DNA of 51,329 bases. Source: Acidobacteriota bacterium. GTDB lineage: Bacteria > Acidobacteriota > Terriglobia > Terriglobales > Acidobacteriaceae. Location of the stretch: positions 1-51,329 of the forward strand of contig JAGWRX010000123.1 of the NCBI GenBank assembly GCA_028876395.1, given 5' to 3'. Below, one piece after another: positions 33,075 to 42,057 of this stretch. The notes beneath the pieces are model-generated. The model was not told where the DNA came from and searched no databases. It worked only from the letters and a program-made list of their open reading frames with translations. How positions within the stretch are numbered: position 1 is the first letter of the stretch; every line of letters starts with the position of its first letter. The position numbers were made by a program, and so were the translations under genes.

Positions 33075-34190
33075 TTAGCGATGGCCGCCGCCGCCCCCAC
33101 CGCCGTGGAAGCCTCCGCCACCGCCGAATCCGCCTCCGCCGTGGAAGCCGCCGAAGCCACCGCCGCCACCCGCACGGAGTCCGCCGCCAAAGCTGCCGCC
33201 ATGGAAGCTGCCGCCATGGAAGCCGCCAAAGCCGCCGCCGTTATGCAGGCCGCCCACATGGATGGGGCCGCCACGAGGACGTACACCGAGCCCAGCCTGG
33301 GATCCGAACGAAGTGCCGTAGTTATGCATTCCGCCATAGCCGCCACCGCCATAGTATCCGCCGCCGTAGCCGCCATAGTAACCGCCGTAGAGGCCGCCGT
33401 AGGGTGGGTAGAAGCCGAAGCCGAACGGACTCCAGAACGGGCCGCCGCCGATGAATGTGTAATCCATGGCGTAGGGGTCCCAGTACCAGCCGGGATCGAA
33501 GTTCTGGTCATCGGCATACTGGCCGGCCACCTGCTGGTTATCTTCGGCCAGGTACTCCGAGCGCAGGCTGCTCCAGTTGTAGAGGTCATCCTTGGCGGTC
33601 TTCACGTTGAAGTTCGCCGGCTTTTCCTTGGCCAGCGGCTTGGCGTCCGGCCCGGGGGCAAGCAGGAGTTCGTGGTGATTCTTCACCACTCTGTACTTTC
33701 CCGGTCTCAGTTCCACCGCGGCTTTGCCTGTGAAGACCATGGCCATGGGGTTGTTGGCGTCAAACTCGTAGTACCCATTTTTGACCAACTGCGTTACGAC
33801 GCCGGCGTCAATGATTTCGAGATCGTTCTCCGGATGGATCTCGTCCACTTCCACGCCGGCGCGGCCGTGCAGCAGTTCGACCTGGGTCAGGGTGAGGCCG
33901 GGGGAAATCATCTTCACGGCGCTGTGGTCATCGAGGCGCAGGAACACGCCCGGCGTCAGTAGCAGCTCAACTTTGCCCGTATTGGTCGTCAGCACTTCGC
34001 CGGGATTGAGCTGGGTGTCGCCCACGCTCTTGGTGGTCAGTTGCTGTCCCTCTAGAAATGCCGAACCCTCAACGTAATTCAACGCGCCGGGCTGGGGCAT
34101 AACTCCGTTCTGGGGAGTATCGGCGCCGAAAGCCGGCGCACTGCAAATTCCAAGGCCAAGTAGCAGGATCGTCATCGATTTGAGATTCAT
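33075..34190 (-). CDS. Exported FecR-domain protein with Gly-rich C terminus
   Basis: A 371-residue protein with signal peptide MTILLLGLGICSAPAFGA. Residues about 35-190 have the FecR-like beta pattern: EGSAFLEGQQL, LNPGEVLTTNTGKVELLLTPG, FLRLDDHSAVKM, VELLHGRAGVEVDE. A Trp/Tyr segment (DPGWYWDPYAMDYTFIGGGP) leads into a tail of GGYGG, GGFHGG and GGSFHGG repeats with almost no other residue types. No ferric citrate genes are near, so a FecI/FecR signalling role is unlikely; surface or matrix binding is possible. A long opposite-strand frame here is a by-product of the repeats. Confidence 0.8.
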   Translation of the reverse strand: MNLKSMTILLLGLGICSAPAFGADTPQNGVMPQPGALNYVEGSAFLEGQQLTTKSVGDTQLNPGEVLTTNTGKVELLLTPGVFLRLDDHSAVKMISPGLTLTQVELLHGRAGVEVDEIHPENDLEIIDAGVVTQLVKNGYYEFDANNPMAMVFTGKAAVELRPGKYRVVKNHHELLLAPGPDAKPLAKEKPANFNVKTAKDDLYNWSSLRSEYLAEDNQQVAGQYADDQNFDPGWYWDPYAMDYTFIGGGPFWSPFGFGFYPPYGGLYGGYYGGYGGGYYGGGGYGGMHNYGTSFGSQAGLGVRPRGGPIHVGGLHNGGGFGGFHGGSFHGGSFGGGLRAGGGGGFGGFHGGGGFGGGGGFHGGGGGGGHR

Positions 34191-34482
34191 CGATTTGTAC
34201 CTCAGTCATGTAAACAGGAGTGGCAGGGAAAAGTTGTGGTGCAGCCGGAGCGGATGCCTGTCGTGTTGTGCAGGGTCAACAGAAAAATCAATTGAAATAA
34301 AACGTTTTTGCTTTTGAGTGCTCACCAAAACCAAAGGCGCGCAATGAGGCAGCATTGCTGCGGCAGGCGAGCCCCCGTTGGCCGTGCTGATTTTCAAATT
34401 GGATGATGCCGTCCCGTTGAAGGCGATAGACTTATCTACAGGTTCGGAACCGCACAGAGTTGCACGGAAGGCAGGAAACGCA

Positions 34483-34965
34483 ATGGCAGAAGCAGGCGCG
34501 CTCGAAGCTGTCGTCAATCAGCAGGTTATTACCGCCATGAAGGCCCACGACACTGAACGCACCGGCACGCTGCGTCTTATCAAGAACGCCCTCAAGAACA
34601 AGGCCATCGAAAAGCGCGCCATGCTTACGCCCGCCGAGGAGCAGCAGGCGCTGGCCACCATGATCAAGCAGCGCCGCGACTCCATTGAGCAGTTCACCAA
34701 GGGCAACCGCCCCGAGCTCGCCGCCAAAGAGGCCGCCGAAATTGTAGTCATCGAGGAGTTCCTGCCCAAGGCGCTCGACGAAGCCGGCCTCCGCGCACTG
34801 GTCGCAGAAGCCGTGGCCGGGCACGCCGCCTCTTCAGGCCAGAAGCCCACACCCAAGGACATGGGTGCTGTCATCAAGGCCGTTCAGGCAAAGCTGCAGG
34901 CGAGCGGCCTGCGCGCCGAGGGCCGCCTGGTCAGCGAAGCCGTGAAGGCCGCGCTGGCTGGCTAG
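34483..34965 (+). CDS. GatB/YqeY domain protein
   Basis: A 160-residue protein of the YqeY family, related to the tRNA-binding tail domain of GatB. Typical features are VNQQVITAMKAHDTERTGTL, RLIKNALKNKAIEK, EEQQALATMIKQRRDSIEQF and PKDMGAVIKAVQAKL. AGGAAA stands before the ATG at 34483; the longer frame from 34378 begins in non-coding-looking DNA. The cellular role of free-standing YqeY proteins is not settled, though amidotransferase-like tRNA contacts are assumed. Confidence 0.9.
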   Translation: MAEAGALEAVVNQQVITAMKAHDTERTGTLRLIKNALKNKAIEKRAMLTPAEEQQALATMIKQRRDSIEQFTKGNRPELAAKEAAEIVVIEEFLPKALDEAGLRALVAEAVAGHAASSGQKPTPKDMGAVIKAVQAKLQASGLRAEGRLVSEAVKAALAG

Positions 34966-35176
34966 GCCCGCTGCAGCAAATATCAGCCTGGAAATACGGG
35001 TGGATCAGCGCGCCTGCAATGGTGCGGCATGTCGTGTCGCACGCCTCTGCACGGCGCTTATTTTGGCATGACTAAAAAACACTGCCTCTTGTGTCATCCT
35101 CATGACAAGAAGGCTGATTTAGAGCGCCGTGGACACGGCGCTCTATGCGCAGACACATAAAATCGTTGTACGGAAT

Positions 35177-36385
35177 ATGAATATTTTCAAGCTGGTTCGC
35201 CTGCTCAAGACTATTTATGTGGATCGCGAACCGGACATAGCCTTGATCCAGCGGCTCGGGCTGCTCGCCGTCAAAATTGGCCAGGTGTACGCGCTTCGCC
35301 CCGACTTTCTCGGCGACGAACGCTGCCGCGCTCTCTCGCGGCTTTACAGCAATACAGAAAGTCTGCCGCCTGAAGACGCGGTCAAACTGATCGAAGCCTA
35401 TGCCGGGGCTGACTACCTCAATCATTTCACCTCATTCGATGCAATGCCGTTCGCCTCGGCATCCATCGGGCAGGTGCATCGCGCCGTCCTCAAGACAGGC
35501 GAGCAGGTTGCCGTAAAGCTGGTCAAAAGAGACTACGCCCGCAACTTCCGGCGCGATGTCAGCAGCGTTCGAAAGCTCTTTCGCTTTGCGATTCTCTTCT
35601 ACCCGAAACTCCGCGGCGTCGCCAACCCCGTAAGCCTGCTGCACGAGATTGAGAAGATGACGCTGGGCGAACTCGACCTGCGGAACGAGGTGAGGGGATG
35701 GAAACAGTTACAGGAGATTTATGAGTCCAATAAGAGCCGATTCGATCTCTCCCGGCTCCGCTTCAGGAGTGTCTTCGAGGAGTTGTCGAGCGAGAACATC
35801 CTTGTCTCCGAATACGCCGAGGGGCCAACGCTCGACGAGTTGCTGACTCAAGGAGAACTGAATTATGCATCCCTCCTTGAGCTCTTTCATTTGCACGGAT
35901 TCTTCATGTTTGCCATCGGCACGTTTCACGGCGATATTCACCCCGGTAACATCGTTCTCCAGGGCGACAAGTTTTACTTTCTTGACACCGGATATATTGG
36001 TTGCGTTCCAGATCGCATGAGAAAGAATCTTTTCGCTTTCTTTGAGGCTCTAAGTGAGGATGACTACAAATCATCGGCGCGCTGCCTGAACGCCATGGCG
36101 GAGCGCCCCATCGAGGGCGGGCAATTCGGCGCGTTTGAGAAGAAGTTTCTTGATCTCTATGCGGATTTTAAAGGCAAAACTGTGAGCCAGGTGAGTCTCA
36201 CGAAGAAAATGATGCAAACCATTCGGCTTGGTGTTCTTTGCGGCATGCACTTTGACGAGGGCATGTTCGACATTATTAAAAGCCTCATGTACCTGGACGG
36301 CATGGTGATTCGCGCAAATCCGCGTGCTGTGCTTTTGAAGGATATGCGCCGCTTCATCCAGGATTTCAAAGCCGTGATGGATTGA
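35177..36385 (+). CDS. ABC1/UbiB-type atypical kinase, short form
   Basis: A 402-residue atypical kinase of the ABC1/ADCK/UbiB family (an upstream GTG at 35129 would add 16 residues). The family-specific KxGQ motif (LLAVKIGQVYALRPDF), the Ala-rich loop SASIGQVHRAV, the VAIK-like Lys (EQVAVKLV), and the catalytic loop FHGDIHPGNIVL are present. The metal-binding DFG is DTG (FYFLDTGYIG), and the usual C-terminal membrane helices of UbiB are missing. The next gene, an FAD-dependent desaturase-like enzyme, starts 19 nt downstream, so the pair probably acts on one isoprenoid or lipid product. Base composition is lower in GC than in neighbouring genes. Confidence 0.88.
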   Translation: MNIFKLVRLLKTIYVDREPDIALIQRLGLLAVKIGQVYALRPDFLGDERCRALSRLYSNTESLPPEDAVKLIEAYAGADYLNHFTSFDAMPFASASIGQVHRAVLKTGEQVAVKLVKRDYARNFRRDVSSVRKLFRFAILFYPKLRGVANPVSLLHEIEKMTLGELDLRNEVRGWKQLQEIYESNKSRFDLSRLRFRSVFEELSSENILVSEYAEGPTLDELLTQGELNYASLLELFHLHGFFMFAIGTFHGDIHPGNIVLQGDKFYFLDTGYIGCVPDRMRKNLFAFFEALSEDDYKSSARCLNAMAERPIEGGQFGAFEKKFLDLYADFKGKTVSQVSLTKKMMQTIRLGVLCGMHFDEGMFDIIKSLMYLDGMVIRANPRAVLLKDMRRFIQDFKAVMD

Positions 36386-36404
36386 TGAGAAGGGGAAAGA
36401 GACT

Positions 36405-37907
36405 GTGGATCGCATATCGGCGAGCGGAAAGAAAAAAAAGATCGTCGTCGTCGGCGCCGGGCCGGGCGGGCTTACGGCTGCAATGGTCCTGGCGAAGAGG
36501 GGATTCGATGTCGAAGTGTTTGAGAAAGCCCCGGTGGTCGGCGGGCGCAATGCGGAGCTTGCCGTCGGAGACTTCCGATTCGATCTTGGTCCCACCTTTC
36601 TGATGATGAAGTTTGTTCTCGACAAGGCCTTTGAAGAGGCGGGAGTAAAAAGCGAGGACTATCTGGACTTCAAGCGCCTCGATCCGATGTACCGGCTGAT
36701 CTTTCCTGATTTCTCGATGGATGTCACAGACGATCGCGAGCGGATGAAGCGCGAGGTTGCACGATGCTTTCCGGGCGAAGAAGCCGGTCTGGACAGATTC
36801 TTCGCGCGCGAGAGCGACCGCTTCCGCCACATCTATGCCTGCCTTGAGAAGGACTACTCGTCGCTGTCAGACTTCTTCAAGCCGACATTCCTGCGCGCGC
36901 TTCCCTTTATTCCATTCGGAAGTTCCATCTATCAGTATCTTGGGAATTACTTCAATTCTGAAAAGCTGCGTCTCGCCTTTACTTTTCAATCGAAATATCT
37001 CGGCATGTCGCCCTGGGAGTGTCCAGGCTTCTTCGTCATCCTGCCTTATATCGAGCATGAGTTCGGCATCTTCCATGTGCAGGGAGGCTTGTCTGAAATA
37101 TCAAAAGCCATGGCCAGGGTCGCGAAGGAGCAGGGCGCTGCGATTCACCTCAACGCTCCTGTGAAACAACTCCTCGTCGAACAGCGAAGCGTCAAAGGTG
37201 TCGTTCTTGAGGACGGGCGCAGGGTTCATGCGGATGCAACCGTGGTGAATGCTGATTTCGCACACGCCATGCAGACGCTGATGCCGCCGGGCGCGCTTAA
37301 AAAATACTCCTCCGACAAACTGAAGAAGAAGAAGTTCTCCTGTTCCACATTTATGCTCTATCTAGGGCTCGACAAGGTCTTCCATGAGATGCCCCATCAC
37401 AACATCGTCTTCGCCCGCGACTACCATAAGAACACCGATGATATCTTCAGGACACTCAAGTTATCGGAAGACATTTCCTTTTATATAAGAAACTCCAGCG
37501 TCACGGATGACAGGGTTGCCCCAGTTGGGAAATCCGCCCTCTACATCCTTGTCCCTGTCCCGAACAATTCAAGCGGCATTGATTGGGCCAGGGAGAAATC
37601 CCGTTTCCGCAACATGGTGCTGGACATCATCGCTGCACGCACGCCCATGGGCGATCTGCGTCCTCACATAGAAGCGGAGCGGGTGGTTACGCCCGATGAC
37701 TGGGAGGATGCAGGCGTGTTTTATGGAGCCACGTTCAATCTGGCGCATACCATGAACCAGATGCTCTATTTCCGTCCTCACAATAAGTTTGAAGAACTCG
37801 ATGATTGCTATCTTGTCGGTGGCGGAACCCATCCGGGAAGCGGCCTTCCTACCATTTATCAGTCTGGTCTGATCGCTGCGCATCTGATTGAGAAGAGATA
37901 TGCGTGA
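36405..37907 (+). CDS. Phytoene-desaturase-like FAD oxidoreductase (CrtI/CrtN family)
   Basis: A 500-residue flavoprotein starting at GTG 36405 after AAGGGGAAAG. The dinucleotide-binding motif KIVVVGAGPGGLTAAMVLAK is near the N terminus, followed by GGRNAELAVGDFRFDLGPTF, GGLSEISKAMARVAKEQGA and the C-terminal FAD motif DDCYLVGGGTHPGSGLPTIY. These are the CrtI/CrtN/CrtO-type carotenoid desaturase or ketolase marks. No phytoene synthase is in the window, so the substrate may be a carotenoid or another polyisoprenoid. It forms a two-gene unit with the ABC1-type kinase. Confidence 0.88.
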   Translation: MDRISASGKKKKIVVVGAGPGGLTAAMVLAKRGFDVEVFEKAPVVGGRNAELAVGDFRFDLGPTFLMMKFVLDKAFEEAGVKSEDYLDFKRLDPMYRLIFPDFSMDVTDDRERMKREVARCFPGEEAGLDRFFARESDRFRHIYACLEKDYSSLSDFFKPTFLRALPFIPFGSSIYQYLGNYFNSEKLRLAFTFQSKYLGMSPWECPGFFVILPYIEHEFGIFHVQGGLSEISKAMARVAKEQGAAIHLNAPVKQLLVEQRSVKGVVLEDGRRVHADATVVNADFAHAMQTLMPPGALKKYSSDKLKKKKFSCSTFMLYLGLDKVFHEMPHHNIVFARDYHKNTDDIFRTLKLSEDISFYIRNSSVTDDRVAPVGKSALYILVPVPNNSSGIDWAREKSRFRNMVLDIIAARTPMGDLRPHIEAERVVTPDDWEDAGVFYGATFNLAHTMNQMLYFRPHNKFEELDDCYLVGGGTHPGSGLPTIYQSGLIAAHLIEKRYA

Positions 37908-37954
37908 GTAAATGCTGGAAGCAGTATGCAGACTGCTTCTCCGCAAACACAAAA

Positions 37955-37986
37955 ATGCCGGAGCCAGCGGATGCTGACCCCGGCAT
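37955..37986. terminator. Hairpin after the desaturase-like gene
   Basis: ATGCCGG and CCGGCAT arms enclose an 18-base loop, with an A-run on the left side. It lies between the convergent desaturase-like and lipoprotein genes; the A-run would serve as a T-run for the minus-strand gene. Confidence 0.5.
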
Positions 37987-38012
37987 GGAAGTGAGTTGCG
38001 GTTGAACGCGGA

Positions 38013-39416
38013 CTAGTTATCCTGCGAATCCACGTAATGCGCGACCAGGATTGCGCCGCCAGTGGTAGGGTCCTTCAGCAGCACGCCAACAACGCGCACG
38101 TTGGTCGTCGTATCGAGACCGCCCAGATCGGCCAGCCCATCACGGTATTCTGTTTCGCCCGCAATGTAGACCGTCACCGTTTCCGGAATCAGGATTCCGG
38201 CAAAGCCGTTCACCTGCATCTGGAACGTGTTGTTGCTGGTATTCACGCTGCCGGGAACGACCGTGCCATTAAAGCCCCAATTGCGAAGCACCACGCGGTT
38301 GACTGTAACGTTGGTCGGAGCGGCTGCGCCGCTTGCCGGCCCGCCCACGGCCACGTCCTGGCCCGGAAGCATGAGGCTGGAGTTGAAGAGGAACTGCGTC
38401 AACTCATCATGCAGCCAGTAGATGGAGAAGTTCTCGTTGCCGGTCAGGTTCACCTGTGCAATCTGCCCCAGCGTAAGCCCGGTGGTCGTCGGCAGCAATC
38501 CGCGCACGTACATGTCAAAGCTTGTGGCCGCACCCGATGCCGGTGTCACGTACGTTACCTGACCGCTTGCGTAGAAGCCCTGCTGCGAGAGGATTTCCAC
38601 TTCATCCGCGTCCAGGTCGCCGGTGGTCTTGTCCAGCTTGCCTGACACCTGCACGATGCTGCTCGTGGTCAGATCGTTCAGCGTGGCGTTGCCATCCCAT
38701 TCAGTCTGGCCGGTCACTGCCACGGTAATCTGGCCGCCATGCGGCCCCTGCAGCACGAAGGTCTGCGAGCCCGCATCCACGCTGACCACCGCGGCAGTGT
38801 ACTCGTCAATGTGCGCGCCGGCATCATCGGTGCCCACCGTGCCAACCTTGAACGTCGGCGTCACCTGCCCCGTGATCTGGCCGGTCGAGTCCACCTGGAT
38901 CGACTTGCGCAGGTTGAAGTCCACGTGCAGGCCCACCGGCGCCGCGGCATTGGCCACGATCAGCGGATTACTCAGCGTCACGTTGATGGTGTTTGAGGTG
39001 AGCGTTGCCGGCATGGTTTGAATCGTCGGCGCGCCGGTACCGCTGGTGTCAAGGTAGCCCAGGGTGGCGGCGCCCAGCGTGATGGTCACGTTGGTGTAGG
39101 TGCCCTCGGGCACATTATTCATGCTCAGCAGCGTCTGCAGTCCGTTGAAGCGCGCGAAGTCAACCGTAGGCGAGCCGCTGATCAGCTGCACGCTGTTCCC
39201 GTTGGCATCGGTCGCCGTGATGCTTTGTACTTGCACCGAAAAGGAGGTCACGGCATCCATGGGCGCGTCTGTGCCCACCACAAATGAAGTGCCGGTTTTG
39301 GCGCTCGACAAACCGCTTATCGAGCCGCCGCTGCTGCAGCCCGCCACAACCAGCGTGGCGGCGCTCAGCGCAAGAATTGAAGGGAGGACAAGTCTCTTGT
39401 GCATCCTGGTGCGCAT
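38013..39416 (-). CDS. DUF4382/DUF5666-type lipoprotein
   Basis: A 467-residue lipoprotein from the ATG at 39416. The signal LPSILALSAATLVVAGCSSG ends in a lipobox (VVAGC). The N-terminal domain matches the DUF4382 pattern (FVVGTDAPMDAVTSFSVQVQ, DFARFNGLQTLLSMNNVPEG, YTNVTITLG). Later parts repeat a small beta-domain (GQITVAVTGQTEWDGNAT, SIVQVSGKLDKTTGDLDADE, GETEYRDGLADLGGLDTTTN) like DUF5666. Such proteins are common in acidobacteria; their function is not known. A 15-base palindrome (39444-39458) stands 28 nt before the start. Confidence 0.82.
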   Translation of the reverse strand: MRTRMHKRLVLPSILALSAATLVVAGCSSGGSISGLSSAKTGTSFVVGTDAPMDAVTSFSVQVQSITATDANGNSVQLISGSPTVDFARFNGLQTLLSMNNVPEGTYTNVTITLGAATLGYLDTSGTGAPTIQTMPATLTSNTINVTLSNPLIVANAAAPVGLHVDFNLRKSIQVDSTGQITGQVTPTFKVGTVGTDDAGAHIDEYTAAVVSVDAGSQTFVLQGPHGGQITVAVTGQTEWDGNATLNDLTTSSIVQVSGKLDKTTGDLDADEVEILSQQGFYASGQVTYVTPASGAATSFDMYVRGLLPTTTGLTLGQIAQVNLTGNENFSIYWLHDELTQFLFNSSLMLPGQDVAVGGPASGAAAPTNVTVNRVVLRNWGFNGTVVPGSVNTSNNTFQMQVNGFAGILIPETVTVYIAGETEYRDGLADLGGLDTTTNVRVVGVLLKDPTTGGAILVAHYVDSQDN

Positions 39417-40129
39417 CTCTGATACATCGCTTTCTGCGAGCGTCCGTGGCCTCCACGGTAGCTTCGCGAGAGGGGGATTCAGACCAAGGCAGCTGGAGAG
39501 GAGCAAGGGTTGAGCCGCCGGGCCGTCGTTAACCATCAACCCGGCCACAGCAGAAAAAGTCGCGCACCAGACGATTATTTTTTTGCAGGGCTTTTGGTAA
39601 CCTGCTGCACTTGCTCGGTCCCTGTTTGCTTGAATGCCGTCGTCTTCAGTGCGAAGGAGAGCTCCATGCTTGTGTGACAGAATGCAGGGCGCTGATTTTC
39701 CGGTGCCCTGAGTCCATTGGACGCCGCGCATCGCAGACCGTGAGCGCGGAATCGTTTAAAAACGTGATTCTGAACCGCATATATATGAACGTATCATCTC
39801 TTAATACCTTAGTTGTTTGAACAAAGATTATTGTAAGGTTAAAGGCCGCTGAATGGAGGCTGGAACAGAGCCTCGCTGCCTTCCGGCGGACGGCGACCTT
39901 GTGTCAGGAGTCCGGGGAGAATCCATCTTTGACGATAGTAATCCAGCTGACAATCACGACCAGCACGCAGCCTGCCAGGCCCACAAAGAACATGGCCTCG
40001 AGCACGTAAAAAACCAGGGTATCAATCTACCCAGCATGGCGGTGAGCGCGATCATAGCCACGTGGGTATGGAACCGACAACTATCCCTTGGTAGAGTTGG
40101 GGAACACCGGTAAGCCCGCAACCCTGCCG
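39417..40129. other. Long region without a confident gene
   Basis: The part next to the lipoprotein gene holds the palindrome CCGTGG-CCT-CCACGG at 39444-39458. The middle (about 39770-39840) is AT-rich. Open frames on the plus strand here lack protein-like composition. On the minus strand a short hydrophobic frame (39904-40005) is listed separately. I see no riboswitch or RNA gene that I can name. Confidence 0.5.
39904..40005 (-). CDS. Possible short single-helix membrane peptide
   Basis: The minus strand reads from GTG 40005 to TGA 39904 for 33 codons: LEAMFFVGLAGCVLVVIVSW then ITIVKDGFSPDS. This is one clean membrane helix with a charged tail. The frame stays open upstream to a TAG at 40027-40029 (DTLVFY precedes the GTG), and no good ribosome site is seen. 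It could be a true small membrane protein with an unusual start, or the remnant of a longer one, since another frame supplies MLGRL just upstream. Confidence 0.4.
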   Translation of the reverse strand: MLEAMFFVGLAGCVLVVIVSWITIVKDGFSPDS

Positions 40130-41056
40130 TTAGAACAGGCCTATGTATCCCTCGGGCGCGGGAGCATGCTTAAGCAGCCCAAGTTCGCCGGCCAGCCGCT
40201 CCAGCCGTGCGCGGGTGGCAGCGGAGGGTGGCACCAGCGGCAGACGAACCACATCCGTGGTGCGGCCCATCAGGTTGAGCACTGTCTTCACCGGTCCGGG
40301 GTTTGACTCCCAGAAGTTGGCCTCAAACAGCCTTCCGTAGCGGCGCTCGAGCTCGCGCGCCTGCGTCCAGTCATTGCGAAGCGCCGCGCGTATCATGCGT
40401 CCAACCTCAGCGGGAGCCTCATTGGAAGCAACGCTCACGAGTCCGCATGCGCCCACTCCAATGGCAGCCAGAGCCAGGTTGTCGTCACCGGAGAAAATCT
40501 TGAAGCCGCGCGGCAGCATGTGCACCAGGGCAGAAATCTGGGGCAGCCTGCCGCTGGCTTCCTTGATCGCCTCGATATTGGGTGCGGCGTCCACCAGTCG
40601 CACAACCGTTTCCGGTTCCAGGTTCACGGCCGTGCGCCCCGGCACGTTGTAGAGCGCCACGGGCATGGGATCCACCGCCTGCGCCAAGGCAAGAAAGTGC
40701 TGGAACTGCCCCTCCTGCGAGGGCTTGTTGTAGTAGGGGTTGGCCGACAGCACCGCATCCACGCCGCGTACACGGCGCAGCAGCGCCGCCTGGCGCAGCA
40801 GCGTCCGTGTGGAGTTGTGCGTGCATCCGGCCCACACCGGCAGCCGCCCTGCCGCCGCGTCCACCACCACCTGGATCGCAAACAGCCACTCCTCTTCGTC
40901 CAGCGTCGCCGCCTCACCCGTTGACCCGCAGGCAACCAGGAAATCGATGCCCGAGTCAATCTGCCAGTTCACCAGCGCACGCAGCGCAGGCTCATCTATC
41001 GAGCCGTCCGCCCGGAAAGGCGTGACAATAGCCGTACCGCAACCTGTTGTTTCCAT
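40130..41056 (-). CDS. dapA: 4-hydroxy-tetrahydrodipicolinate synthase
   Basis: Condenses pyruvate with aspartate semialdehyde in lysine and diaminopimelate synthesis. The 308-residue TIM-barrel protein starts at the ATG at 41056 (METTGCGTAIVTPF). Active-site marks are CGSTGEAATL, the Tyr in VALYNVPGRTAVNLE and the Schiff-base Lys in IEAIKEASG near residue 163, followed by FKIFSGDDNLAL. The gene lies near dapB, lysC and asd on the same strand but is separated from them by a GNAT gene and an opposite-strand gene. Confidence 0.95.
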   Translation of the reverse strand: METTGCGTAIVTPFRADGSIDEPALRALVNWQIDSGIDFLVACGSTGEAATLDEEEWLFAIQVVVDAAAGRLPVWAGCTHNSTRTLLRQAALLRRVRGVDAVLSANPYYNKPSQEGQFQHFLALAQAVDPMPVALYNVPGRTAVNLEPETVVRLVDAAPNIEAIKEASGRLPQISALVHMLPRGFKIFSGDDNLALAAIGVGACGLVSVASNEAPAEVGRMIRAALRNDWTQARELERRYGRLFEANFWESNPGPVKTVLNLMGRTTDVVRLPLVPPSAATRARLERLAGELGLLKHAPAPEGYIGLF

Positions 41057-41140
41057 AACAGGAAAGTGTATAACGAGAGGCCCTGGAGGATGACGGCCTG
41101 CGTGGATAAAAGGGGCCAATCGCTGTAACCAACGCAGGCT

Positions 41141-41626
41141 CTACGGCTTCAGCGCCGCATATTCGCGGTCGAGCACAGACATCAGGCGCAGCGTGCAGTA
41201 CTCGCCGTTACGCAGCGCGGCTTCGCGCATCTTGCCCTCGTAGACAAAGCCGAGGCTTTCATAAAGATGGCGCGCTCGGGCGTTGTCCTCAAACACGTCG
41301 AGAAACAGCCGGTGCGCGCCGAGTTCGTCAAAGGCGATGCCCATCAGCTCCTGGAGCATTTTGCGACCCAGGCCGCGCCCGGGCGTTGCAACCACGATGC
41401 GTTTGAGCTCGATGGAGCGGGACGGCTCGGACAGGCCGCGCAGGATGGCGAAGGCCTGCGGCTCGCCGGATTCCGCCTCGCTGACGAGGTAACGGGCATC
41501 CGCGCTCACAAGGGTTGCCCGGTGGCGCTCCTCGCTCCACTGGCCGACGAATTGGCATGACTCGGGCAGGCGTTCCATGGCGATCATGGCAGGGAGATCA
41601 GCGAGCGTGGCGGGGCGCAGGAGCAT
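41141..41626 (-). CDS. GNAT family N-acetyltransferase
   Basis: A 161-residue acetyl-CoA-dependent acetyltransferase. The fold marks are the N-terminal LRPATLADLPAMIAME, strand SIELKRIVVATPGRGLGRKM with the Q/RxxGxG/A acetyl-CoA loop, and LFLDVFEDNARARHLYESLGFVYEGKMRE. This resembles RimJ/RimL-like and small-molecule acetyltransferases. The target is unknown. It lies 84 nt upstream of dapA on the same strand. Confidence 0.9.
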   Translation of the reverse strand: MLLRPATLADLPAMIAMERLPESCQFVGQWSEERHRATLVSADARYLVSEAESGEPQAFAILRGLSEPSRSIELKRIVVATPGRGLGRKMLQELMGIAFDELGAHRLFLDVFEDNARARHLYESLGFVYEGKMREAALRNGEYCTLRLMSVLDREYAALKP

Positions 41627-42057
41627 GAACTTCAGAGTAATGCAAACGCGCTTTTCGGGGTTTAATGGCCGAGGCTCAGGGCGCGCGGCTGGTCAAATAG
41701 TGACGAAAGGCACCCCCGCCTTGTACTGACGTGTTCTATTTGAATCAGAATGCGTATAGCATAATGCTTCAAGGGCGCTGGCAGCGGATGGCATTCGCGT
41801 TTGCCGGGGACCCCAGGATTCAGCGCATTGCATTGATTCAATAGGCCTCGACCTGCGACATCGGACAATCGATCAGCCGCAGGCGGCAGTCCTTCTTTCC
41901 CACAGATCTCCGTCGTCTTCACAGGACAAGCTGGCAAACGATGCCGCGGCTTGTGCTGGCGTGCCGTTTCGCTTCGCCCCGGCGACTGCCCCCGGAGTCG
42001 GAGTGAAAGTGGAATGCGACAGGGTTTGGACGAACCGTTACGAAGGACCAATGACCT
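41627..42057. other. Leader region of the pseudo-receiver/TonB gene
   Basis: No protein-like frame. A plausible sigma-70-type pair, TTGAAT (41740-41745) and TAATGC (41762-41767), is separated by 16 nt on the plus strand, which would leave a 5' leader of nearly 290 nt. AAGGA sits about ten nt before the ATG at 42058. I could not match the leader to a known riboswitch. Confidence 0.4.

Noticed and set aside
33081-33962. Ala/Glu-rich frame opposite the FecR-domain gene
   Set aside because: The repeats arise from the complement of Gly codons in the Gly-rich tail.
39853-40113. Plus-strand frame of 86 codons
   Set aside because: No protein-like pattern; a clean membrane helix is seen on the opposite strand instead.
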